A stretch of 64,000 nucleotides of DNA from Siphonodentalium dalli. Lineage: Eukaryota > Mollusca > Scaphopoda > Gadilida > Siphonodentaliidae. The notes beneath the pieces are model-generated. The model had not been told where the DNA came from. It worked only from the letters and a program-made list of their open reading frames with translations, and searched no databases. Location of the stretch: positions 143,486,351-143,550,350 of the forward strand of contig CP136062.1 in assembly GCA_032622095.1 (NCBI GenBank). The letters are read 5' to 3'. Position 1 is the first letter of the stretch, and each line of letters begins with the position of its first letter. Below are positions 11,121 to 20,759 of the stretch, piece after piece. A program made the translations under genes and the position numbers.

Positions 11121-12051
11121 ATATATATATGTGTGTGGGTACTTCATAGAATCGAAAACGCGTGGTTAATCAAGTGATAATGTAATGAGCGTTTGTTTTT
11201 GACGCATCGCTATAAAGAGCGTCTGTTTATCATTCAACGTTATTAGCATCTGCAGAGAGATATACGGGAACAATACTTTTGATTGGTTTCTTATTGGGCG
11301 AGATTTATTGGATGACATAGTACTCTTACAACATCATTGTTATAGTATGTATGACACTTAGGTCAGGGCTTAGGGGGTAGATAGTGCAATACTTTTGAGT
11401 GGTTTCTTATGGGGGGAGATTTATTGGATGCCATAGTACTCTTACAACATCATTGTTATAGTATGTATGACACTTAGGTCAGGGCTTAGGGGGGGGGTAG
11501 TTAGTGTGGATATAGGCATAATGCTTCTCAGAAATCCCGGTTACAAACCAACACTCACAATTTCGTCTTTTGCATCAGATACCAACACCTCGACCGATCG
11601 GGACGAAACTTGGTACGTGAGTGTAGTTTGACCAGGTGGTCGTCGTTGTCGTATTGACGAGCCCGTGCGACGCCCGTGCAGCGCATGCGCAGACGAGATC
11701 TCGGAAACGGGTGGAGCTATCGACTTGAAATTTGGTATGTGAATGTATCTTGCCCCGGATACGAATTTTATCGGGTCGCCGAGCCCGTGCGACGCCAGCT
11801 TCGCGCATGCGCGGACGAGATCTCGGAAACGGGTGGAGCTATCGACTTGAAATTTGGTTTTTGAATGGCCCGGATAACGTCGGGCTCAACAATTTTTCAT
11901 CGGGTCAATTCTTTCCGCCCGATGTACCTTAAATCTTTTAGGGACGGGTACCATAATTTCTCTTGATTAAAAAGGCACAATTAACTCGTTGAAAAGCCTA
12001 AAAAATGTCATGTTTCTGACCAACGCCGCCAGTGGCGGGCTAACCTGCTAG
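11077..12051 (+). mobile_element. Non-autonomous Helitron, family C copy 1 (chimeric)
   Basis: Starts TCTACTATATAATTTGAGAC and ends CGCCAGTGGCGGGCTAACC + TGCTAG at 12051: a GC hairpin, short spacer and CTAG. Its middle (11590-11888) is a piece of family A including two satellite units and the family A terminal hairpin, so the copy is a mosaic. No Rep/helicase. Confidence 0.7.
11590..11888 (+). repeat. Family A core embedded in a family C Helitron
   Basis: CGACCGATCGGGACGAAACT opens a segment with two 122-bp units (GAGATCTCGG at 11696 and 11818) and the CCCGGATAACGTCGGG hairpin. It lacks the family A 5' end and the CTAG. A shorter piece of the same head lies at about 17713-17748 in copy 4. 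Confidence 0.8.
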
Positions 12052-13233
12052 AGACTTCCGTATATATATGTACTTTATAGAATCGAAAACGGCTGGCTCG
12101 ATTGAGTTCAAACTTCCCATCTAAGGGTAAAAACACACGAACACCGTAGTTGTCGCGTTTTGGAGAAGCTCTGAGCACCCTTTATCCACTCCCAAATCAC
12201 CGCAAAGGCACGGCGTGGGTTAATCAAGTGATTATTTAATGAGCGTTTGTTTTTGACGCATCGCTATAAATAGCGTCTGTTTACATTCAACGTTATTAGC
12301 ATCTGCAGAGAGATATACGGGGACATTGAGTGGTTTCCTATGCGGGGAGATTTATTGGATGCCATAGTACTCTTACAACATCATTGTTATAGTATGTATG
12401 ACACTTAGGTCAGGGCTTAGGGGGGTAGTTATAGGCATAATGCTTCTCAGAAATCCCGGTTACAAACCAACACTCACAATTTCGTATTTACGCAAACGTA
12501 TACCGGAACAAGTGCTTTCCTATTTTTAGAACGCAACATATGATACCAAACAAAATTACGCCCCGTTGGTGATGGCGTTCACGACGGGATTAATTGACTG
12601 TCCGCTCTTTGCGATGGTGGGGTTCACGACGGGATTAACTTTGCGGGGACTATTGACCATCTCGTAAGGGTGGACAACCTCTGTCAGGGGCTGCTCAATG
12701 GCCACGGGCAGGTTAAAAAAAATCATACCTCTTCTGGGTCTGGGCGTGTATAGACATGAGCGTGTTGTGTTCCTAAGAACGCGGAGCGTGTTGTGTTCCT
12801 AAGAACGCGGATCGGGTTTCCGCCCTAGGTGAGCTCAAACTTCGTATATAAGTGTAAAAACACACGGGGATCGTCGACGTCGCATTGTGTGAAACATTCT
12901 TATGGCTGTCGTTCCTAGGAACGGGGGAATTTTTCATCGGGTCAGTCTTAACCTTCAAACGGGTACCCACAAATTATATATTGTGACCCCGACAATTGAC
13001 CTTGAAAATGATAAATTCAAGGTCAAATCGGGGTAAAATATTGAAAAACCCAATATCGTTCCTAGGAAGGGGGGATTTCACCGGGTAAATTTTTCCGCCA
13101 GAAACAAAAAATTAAAAAATTCCGAAACAAAATCTATTACATTTAAAAAACATTAAATTAATATTAAAAAATAAACATGTCATAAAATGTCATGTTTCGG
13201 ACAAACGCCGCCGGTGGCGGGCTAACCTGATAG
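12052..13233 (+). mobile_element. Non-autonomous Helitron, family C copy 2 (5'-truncated)
   Basis: Follows the CTAG of copy 1 directly but begins at AGACTTCCGTATATATATG, lacking the first bases of the family. It ends with GCCGCCGGTGGCGGGCTAAC and CTGATAG, a mutated form of CTGCTAG. Contains one perfect CGTTCCTAGGAACG palindrome (12910-12923). Confidence 0.7.
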
Positions 13234-14909
13234 TCTTCTTCTTCTATACTATATATTTTGAGAACTCCGTATATATGTATATATGTGTGTGTGTGGGTAC
13301 TTCATAGAATCCAAAACGCGTGTACAGATTGAGCTCAAATTTCGTATGTAAGTGTAAAATCCCACCGACACCGCCGTGGTCGAGTTTTGGAGAAGCTCAG
13401 AGCACCCTTTATCCACTCCCAAATCACCGCAAAGGCACGGCGGGGGTTAATCAAGTGATTATTTAATGAGCGTTTGTTTTTGACGCATCGCTATAAAGAG
13501 CGTCTGTTTCCCATTCAACGTTATTAGCATCTGCAGAGTTATACGGGAAAATTGAGTGCATTTCCTATGCGGGGAGATTTATTGGATGCCATACTCTTAC
13601 AACATCATTGTTATAGTATGTATGACACTTAGGTCAGGGCTTAGGGGGGTAGTTATAGGCATAATGCTTCTCAGAAATCCCGGTTACAAACCAACACTCA
13701 CAATTTCGTATCGCAATCGGCACTTCGGAGTTAATAGCGTTGATATATAAAGAGCGTCAGTTTTCCGCAGTGTCTATATAAAGAGCGTCGTTTTCGCTAT
13801 CTACTTATCTGTATGACGGGCAATTCAATGCAATGTTATCGCTCGAAATATTATGCAGAGAGAGAAGCGTTGGTTTTCAATGCAATACCGGATTCGACAT
13901 CAAGCGTGAAAGCTCGAAATATTATGCAGAGAGATTGCCTGTCGTTCCTAGGAACGGGGGACATGTTTACAATTCAACAAAACGTTACGGGATTCAACAA
14001 AACGTTATCGCTCGAAATGTTTAGGTCGGGTACCACGAATTAACTCATTGAAAGTCGTTCCTAGCAAGTGGGATTTCATTGACCCGCTCGAAATAGCTCG
14101 AAATATTATGCAGAGAGATTTCACGACGGGATTCAACAAAACGTTATCGCTCGAAATGTTTAGGACGGGTACCATGAATTAACTCATTCAAAGTCGTTCA
14201 TAGGGAAGGGGGATTCATCGGATTTTTTCGGCCAGAAACAAAACAAAATTAACAATAAATAATAAATTAAATTATAAAAAAGAATTAAATATTAAAAAAT
14301 TGAAAAAAATACATAAATTAAATTTAAAAAAACATTAAATTAATGTTAAAAATTTTAAAAAATATATAAATAAAAACAAAATAATCAAAAAAATGTCATC
14401 TTTCTGTTATGTTTCGGAAAAAATTCAGAAAACAAATATATTACATTTAAAAAACATTAAAATAATAATAATTACACCCACTTCATTTTCTATAGTAAAT
14501 TGCCGTTGAGTTTATCAAAGCTAATGTTAATTATATCGGATAATTACATTAGGTCGAGATTTTATCAGTGCAACAAAAACGACCCAAAAGTACTTGCGCG
14601 CAATGATATTTGTAGTCCGTTGCATAGTAAACTAAGGACGCTATTCTATTCGCACTAGCTTCGCAGTACACATTTTTTTTCACGAACGCTATGAAAGCTA
14701 ATAAAAGAATAATAAATAACTATCCAAATGAAGACAATGACCCAATATAATAAACATTCCCAAGCTGTTTTACAGAGTGTAAATTTTGGTCGTATTTGCG
14801 ACGTTTCGTTACGAAATGCATGACTAAACATACACAACTTTTTAGTTTTCGTTTCATTTATAATTTTATTTACATTTTCCCAGCAGGCTACCACTTGTCA
14901 TTTTGTAAG

Positions 14910-15043
14910 ACCACAGGAGTGTGGAACTTGATTAATAATTGCATTAATTAGCCTAATTACAATTTTTTTGGCCATAATGCTGGGCCAAAAAAAATCCTAA
15001 TTAGCATAAGGCAGTTATTGATAAAGTTCCAAGCTCCTGTGGT
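14910..15043. mobile_element. Foldback MITE, 134 bp
   Basis: The ends ACCACAGGAGTGTGGAACTT and AAGTTCCAAGCTCCTGTGGT are inverted repeats with two mismatches. The inner part continues to pair (TAATTAG/CTAATTA, TTTTTTTGGCC/GGCCAAAAAAA), so nearly the whole unit can fold into one hairpin with an 8-10 nt loop. Typical of a non-autonomous DNA transposon of the foldback type; superfamily unknown. Confidence 0.65.
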
Positions 15044-15139
15044 AACTTAGGTAAGAGTATTAAATTTAGTGGTTATAAATATAATATTCTGGGCACTACA
15101 ATTTATATTATAGGATGAAATTTTTAATTACTGTTTACA

Positions 15140-15397
15140 GATGTCCCCAAACATTGTACCAGTCCCATGAGAAAACTGCAACATATTTTTTCCCTTCGTC
15201 TCAGTGTAAGGATATGTTACAAAGCGTTTCATGATTTCTGAGATTCCACAGAGACTGGACCTACAAACTGAAACTTACAAAGTCCCTGTAAAAAAAAAAT
15301 ATGCAGCATTCAATGTTTCTTCACCTCCTTTTATTGTAGCGATATGTTGCAAAGTGTTATTGAAGCGTTACCGGTACATTTTACAAATTATATTAAG

Positions 15398-15430
<33 letters not shown>

Positions 15431-16190
15431 GCAGCATATTATTAAAACTGATCTCAATGCAGCGATATGTTACAAAGTGTTACGAATCGTTATATGATTT
15501 CAGAGATCCACAGTGACCGCTCGTAGACAGGACTGTGTTACAAATAATATAAAGTCCCTGTGAGAAAACTGCAGTATATTGTTTCAACTCGTCTCAGTGT
15601 AGCGATAAATTGTTACGAAGCATTATGTTACATGTGCAACAGAACGAGAGAGTGAGAGAGAAGTGTGGGAGTCGCACCGAAAGTTGGTAGCACCCGGAAT
15701 CCCAAGCCGGTCACACATCCATGGAATAACCGCGCCCGACGTTGCTTAACTTTGGTTATCACACAAAGCGTGTCTTCTTCACGTTACAGCTCGCTGTCAT
15801 TTACTGACAATTATGAGCCGGTGCAGGTGCTACCACGGCCGAGTAACTTTATAACCCTGTGGTGACTCCAGTAGCGTTCTTTATCGTGCACACACCGAGG
15901 CGTGTACACCGGTCAACCATTAATGTCCGCACCCGATCGGACAGCGTACTGCACAACAACAACATACCTAGACAAATGTTGTAATGGGGGAAGGACCGTG
16001 ACCTATCGATCAGAGAAGTCATCGGCCTTTTATATTTACAACGCGACCGCTATACACATGATTTCTGAGATCCACAGAGACCACTCGTTGATTGGTGTTA
16101 CAAATAATGTAACGTCCCTTGTGCAGGATATTTCTTCTACTCGTCTCAGTGTACCGATATGTTAAAAAGTGTTACAAAGGTTTACGTGTC
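15140..16190. repeat. Degenerate satellite, period about 125-140 bp
   Basis: GATATGTTACAAAGTG or a variant recurs at about 15212, 15341, 15466, 15604 and 16157. GATTTCTGAGATCCACAG recurs at about 15234, 15498 and 16060, and GTCTCAGTGTA at 15199, 15593 and 16143. A poly-C/poly-A tract (about 15399-15430) lies in one unit. The gap between the last two units is filled by the 5S-like insert. Confidence 0.7.
15683..15799 (-). pseudogene. 5S rRNA-like sequence (pseudogene or 5S-derived SINE head)
   Basis: Read on the minus strand, the segment aligns along its whole length with metazoan 5S rRNA. It has AAAGTTAAGCAACGTCGGGC, then CGGTTA, TGGAT, GTGACCG, CTTGGGATTCCGGGTGCTA. The 5' third also aligns but is more diverged (ACGTGAAGAAGACACG, then GATAACC). 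Length is about 117 nt against the usual 119-120. Changes hit the internal control region, for example GGATGTGTGACCGGCTT where functional genes have GGATGGGTGACCGCCT. It sits inside a 420-bp insert in a satellite, not in a 5S cluster. A 5S-derived SINE (SINE3-like) or an isolated pseudogene fits; a working 5S gene is unlikely. Confidence 0.72.
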
Positions 16191-16747
16191 TCCATTATCT
16201 GGACACAAGCGATTTATAAATAATCACTTTAAATTTTACCAAATATATTAGTTTTTGAAAAATAAATCATCTTAAAATTCCTTAAATGCCATGATGATTT
16301 AATTCTTCTGAAAACTTGTTTCTCGGTAAAATCACAATGACACAAAATGACTGCGAAAAATCGAAAATTGAAAAGTATTTGGCTCACTGCCGATAGATAG
16401 GATTCCTGTAAGAAAATTCTCACTAAACGTTTTGATCGCATGTTCATGATTCCCAGTTGACATGGAGACTAACTGTATATTTTCCTCTTCCAAAATTCTG
16501 CTAATAATGTTTAATTTTGATCAAAAGTTTATTAATGTTTTGTTTCGTCCTTGACATACGTTCGGGAAAAACCCACTCGATCTACAGATCTGCAGATCGA
16601 TCGATATTATTCGGACGGGAATGCAGCGAGTTGATTTCGGCTCAAGTCTTGTCTGTTATTTGAGAACATATAGTTCCTTGTTTCAATCGTATTTTAAGGG
16701 CGAATATGTCTTTAAAATCAATATTTAACAATCGATGGCATAATTAT

Positions 16748-16900
16748 AAGGAATAATCTCGGTTTCCTAATGTAATTACACAGTCTAAAGGCATATGCCG
16801 AATCACAAACTCTTATAAATCGCTTCGCGATTTATAGGTTTGTGATTCGGCATATGCCTTTAGACTGTGTAATTACATTAGGAAACCGAGATTATTCCTT
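16748..16900. repeat. 153-bp near-perfect hairpin
   Basis: Arms 16748-16810 and 16838-16900 (63 bp, starting AAGGAATAATCTCGGTTTCC) are exact inverted repeats by eye. The 27-bp centre is again palindromic (ATAAATCGC-TTC-GCGATTTAT), giving a stem of about 74 bp with one small bulge. The right arm ends within three bases of the insert-Helitron junction. Confidence 0.9.
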
Positions 16901-17087
16901 AATTAAAATGTCATGTTCAAATTAAAAAAATATATAAATAAAAAAAAAAAAAAAAAAAAAATGTCATGTTTCAGTTATGTTTCGGAAAAAAATCAGAAAA
17001 AATATATATTACGTTTAAAAAACATTAAAATAATATTAAAATGTCATGTTTCGGACAAACGCCGCCGGTGGCGGGCTAACCTGCTAG

Positions 17088-18007
17088 TCTATACTATATA
17101 TTTTGAGAACTCCGTGTATATATATATGTGTGTGTGTGTGTGTGCTTCATGGAATCCAAAACGCGTGTACATATTGAGCTCAAATTTCGTATGTAAGTGT
17201 AAAATCCCACCGACACGGCCCTGGTCGCGTTTTGGAGAAGATCAGAGCACCTTTATCCACTCCCAAATCACCGCAAAGGCACGGCGGGGGTTAATCAAGT
17301 GATTATTTAATGAGCGTTTGTTTTTGACGCATCGCTATAAAGAACGTCTGTTTCCCATTCAACGTTATTAGCATCTGCAGAGTTACACGGGAACATTGAG
17401 TGCATTTCCTATGCGGGGAGATTTATTGGATGTAGTACTCTTACAACATCATTGTTATAGTATGTATGACACTTAGGTCAGGGCTTAGGGGGGGGGTAGT
17501 TATAGGCATAATGCTTCTCAGAAATCCCGGTTACAAACCAACACTCACAATTTCGTATTTACGCAAACGTTATCGCTCGAAATTTATTATGCAGAGAGAA
17601 AGTGCTTTCCTATTTTTAGAACGCAAAACATGTTTACGTCGCGTTGGGGTTCACGACGGGGACTATTGACCAACACTCACAATTTCGTCTTTTGCATCAG
17701 ATACCAACACCTCGACCGATCGGGACGAAACTTGGTACGTGAGTGTGGCGCGCTTTGTTTTTACCGTATATACCTTTGGTATATACCGAAATCATCCCAG
17801 ATAATCACGAATATAGCATTTTTGGGGGAGACGGGTACCATGAATTAACTCATTGAAAAACAAACAATGCGTTGTCCGTCGTTCCTAGGAAGGGGGGATT
17901 TCATCGGGTCAATTCGGGGACTAGTCTAGGAACGGGGATGTTTAGGACGGGTACCATGAATTATCTCATTGAAAAACAAACAATGCGTTGTCTGTCGTTC
18001 CTAGGAA

Positions 18008-18045
<38 letters not shown>

Positions 18046-18259
18046 CATCGGGTCAATTTTTCCGCCAGAAACAAAAAAATCATTAAAAAATTTAATTAAA
18101 ACAATTTAAAATTAAATTTTTAAAAAAATAATTAATTAAATTTAAAAAAACATTAAATTAATATTAAAAAATTCAAAACAAAAAAATAAATAAAAACAAA
18201 ATAATTATAAAAATGTAATGTTTCTGACCAACCACGCCAGTGGCGGGCTAACCTGCTAG
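17088..18259 (+). mobile_element. Non-autonomous Helitron, family C copy 4
   Basis: Begins TCTATACTATATATTTTGAG after the CTAG of copy 3 and ends CGCCAGTGGCGGGCTAACC + TGCTAG (18256-18259). It contains a scrap of the family A head (about 17713-17748) and a 35-base G run. The A-rich block before the hairpin is shared with its neighbours. Confidence 0.75.
18008..18042 (+). repeat. Homopolymer of 35 G
   Basis: An uninterrupted run of 35 G follows CGTTCCTAGGAA. Neighbouring Helitron copies have 4-9 G at the same place (for example 17886 and 21342), so the run is an expansion of a short ancestral tract. Such a run can form G-quadruplexes and its length is error-prone in sequencing. Confidence 0.9.
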
Positions 18260-19674
18260 TCTATACTATATATTTTGAGAACTCCGTATATATGTATATA
18301 TGTGTGTGTGTGGGTACTTCATAGAATCCAAAACGCGTGTACAGATTGAGCTCAAATTTCGTATGTAAGTGTAAAATCCCACCGACAACGCCGTGGTCGA
18401 GTTTTGGAGAAGCTCAGAGCACCCTTTATCCACTCCCAAATCACCGCAAAGGCACGGCGGGGGTTAATCAAGTGATTATTTAATGAGCGTTTGTTTTTGA
18501 CGCATCGCTATAAAGAGCGTCTGTTTCCCATTCAACGTTATTAGCATCTGCAGAGTTATACGGGAAAATTGAGTGCATTTCCTATGCGGGGAGATTTATT
18601 GGATGCCATACTCTTACAACATCATTGTTATAGTATGTATGACACTTAGGTCAGGGCTTAGGGGGGTAGTTATAGGCATAATGCTTCTCAGAAATCCCGG
18701 TTACAAACCAACACTCACAATTTCGTATCGCAATCCGCACTTCGGAGTTAATAGCGTTGATATATAAAGAGCGTTAGTTTTCCGCAGTGTCTATATAAAG
18801 AGCGTCGTTTTCGCTATCTACTTATCTGTATGACGGGCAATTCAATGCAATGTTATCGCTCGAAATATTATGCAGAGAGAGAAGCGTTTGTTTTCAATGC
18901 AATACCGGATTCGACATCAAGCGTGAACGTTATCGCTCGATATAGCTCGAAATATTATGCAGAGAGATTGCCTGTCGTTCCTAGGAACGGGGGACATGTT
19001 TACAATTCAACAAAACGTTACGGGATTCAACAAAACGTTATCGCTCGAAATGTTTAGGACGGGTACCATGAATTAACTCATTGAAAGTCGTTCCTAGCAA
19101 GTGAGATTTCATTGACCCGCTCGAAATAGCTCGAAATATTATGCAGAGAGATTTCACGACGGGATTCAACAAAACGTTATCGCTCGAAATGTTTAGGACG
19201 GGTACCATGAATTAACTCATTGAAAGTCGTTCATAGGAAGGGGGATTCATCGGATTTTTCCGCCACAAAAAAATTTAACAATAAAAAAATAAATTAAATT
19301 ATAAAAAAGAATTAAATATTAAAAAATTGAAAAAATACATAAATTAAATTTTAAAAACATTAAATTAATATTAAAATTTTAAAAATATATAAATAAAAAC
19401 AAAATAATTTAAAAAATGTCATCTTTCTGTTATGTTTCGGAAAAAATTCAGAAAACAAATATATTACATTTAAAAACATTAAAATAATATTAAAATGTCA
19501 TGTTCAAATTAAAACAAAATATAAATAAAAAAAAAATAATTAAAAAAATGTCATGTTTCTGTTATGTTTCGGAAAAAAATCAGAAAAAAAATATATTACA
19601 TTTAAAAAACATTTAAATAATATTAAAATGTCATGTTTCGGACAAACGCCGCCGGTGGCGGGCTAACCTGCTAG
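18260..19674 (+). mobile_element. Non-autonomous Helitron, family C copy 5 (uninterrupted)
   Basis: Begins TCTATACTATATATTTTGAG and ends GCCGCCGGTGGCGGGCTAAC + CTGCTAG (19671-19674). It is the cleanest full copy and the reference for copy 3. Internal modules repeat: GCTCGAAATATTATGCAGAG, CAACAAAACGTTATCGCTCG, ACGGGTACCATGAATTAAC. No coding sequence. Confidence 0.78.
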
Positions 19675-20759
19675 TCTACTATATAATTTGAGACTTCCGT
19701 ATATGTGTATATATGTATATGTGTACTTCATAGAATCGAAAACGGCTGGCTCGATTGAGTTCAAACTTCCTATCTAAGGGTAAAATCCCACGGACACCGT
19801 AGTTGTCGCGTTTTGGAGAAGCTATGAACACCCTTTATCCGCTCCCAATCATCAAAATCACCGCGAACGGCACTGCGGTGGTTAATCAAGTGATAATTTA
19901 ATGAGCGTTGTTTATGACGCGTCGCTACAAAAAGAGCGTTTGTTTTCAACGTTATCGCTCGAAATTTCGCACACTGAACGGGGGGTGGCGTTTGTTTACA
20001 TTATCTGGAACTCGCTTCCTAGGAACGGGGACATATTCATCGGATTAGACCCCCACGGCATCCCAACGGCAATGTGGCTTATAAGACATCATGGATTACT
20101 ATGTGTTCTTACGATTGCTAACTTAGCATCAATGAGTTTATGTTACTACACATGGCAGCCGATGGACAATTGGTCTCTATATATGTACCAAAATTACGCC
20201 GCGTTGGTGACTGGGAAATTCCATGGAATGCCGATTGAGCTCAAACTTGCTACCTACGGGAAGTGTCATAGCCGATGGACAATTGGTCTCTATATATGTA
20301 CCAAAATTACGCCGCGTTGGTGACTGGGAAATTCCAGGGAATGCCGATTGAGCTCAAACTTGCTACCTACGGGAAGTGTCATATATATGAGTGTGTCCTT
20401 TATAGACTCGAACCGATTGATCTCAAACTTGCTAAATATTGACTGGGAAATTCCAGGGAATGCCGATTGAGCTCAAACTTGCTACCTACGAGAAGTGTCA
20501 TATATATGTGTGTGTCCTTTATAGACTCGAACCGATTGAGCTCAAACTTGCTAAATACGGGAAGTGTCATGGACGGGTTCATTGAAAAACAAAAAAAAAT
20601 CTGGTAAAATTGAAAAACTCAAAAGGCACAATTAACCCATTGAAAAACCAAAAAAAAATCTGGTAAAATTTAAAAACTAAAAATTCAATTAAAAAATTTA
20701 AAAGGCACAATTAACTCATGTTTCTGACGATTGCCGCCAGTGGCGGGCTAACCTGCTAG
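19675..20759 (+). mobile_element. Non-autonomous Helitron, family C copy 6
   Basis: Begins TCTACTATATAATTTGAGAC and ends TTGCCGCCAGTGGCGGGCTA + ACCTGCTAG. Its middle (about 20157-20580) is an internal tandem repeat of 111-117 bp carrying GACTGGGAAATTCCA and CCGATTGAGCTCAAACTTGC. A 140-codon open frame at 19901 is repeat-derived. Confidence 0.75.

Larger units (their letters stand above)
14471..16903. mobile_element. Compound insert in a Helitron
   Basis: About 2.43 kb absent from the sister Helitron copy. It is itself composite: a 134-bp foldback MITE, a degenerate 125-140 bp satellite, a 5S rRNA-like block in the satellite and a 153-bp hairpin abutting the right junction. Clear terminal repeats and a target duplication of the whole insert were not found. 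No coding sequence was recognised; an open frame on the minus strand near 14655-14894 has no domain signature. The 16200-16747 part is featureless AT-rich DNA. Confidence 0.55.
13243..17087 (+). mobile_element. Non-autonomous Helitron, family C copy 3, split by a 2.4-kb insert
   Basis: Starts TCTATACTATATATTTTGAG and ends GCCGCCGGTGGCGGGCTAAC + CTGCTAG (17084-17087). The first 1.2 kb is almost identical to copy 5 (18260-19674). Where copy 5 continues smoothly (...CATTAAAATAAT|ATTAAAATG...), this copy is interrupted from about 14471 to 16903 by unrelated sequence and then resumes with AAAATGTCATGTTCAAATTA. The insertion is therefore younger than the split between the two copies. Confidence 0.72.

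Noticed and set aside
15683-15799. Functional 5S rRNA gene
   Set aside because: Substitutions in the internal control region and the 5' third, isolated location in a transposon insert.
16938-16961. Poly-A tail of a retroposed sequence
   Set aside because: The A run belongs to the A-rich block before the 3' hairpin shared by all family C Helitrons.
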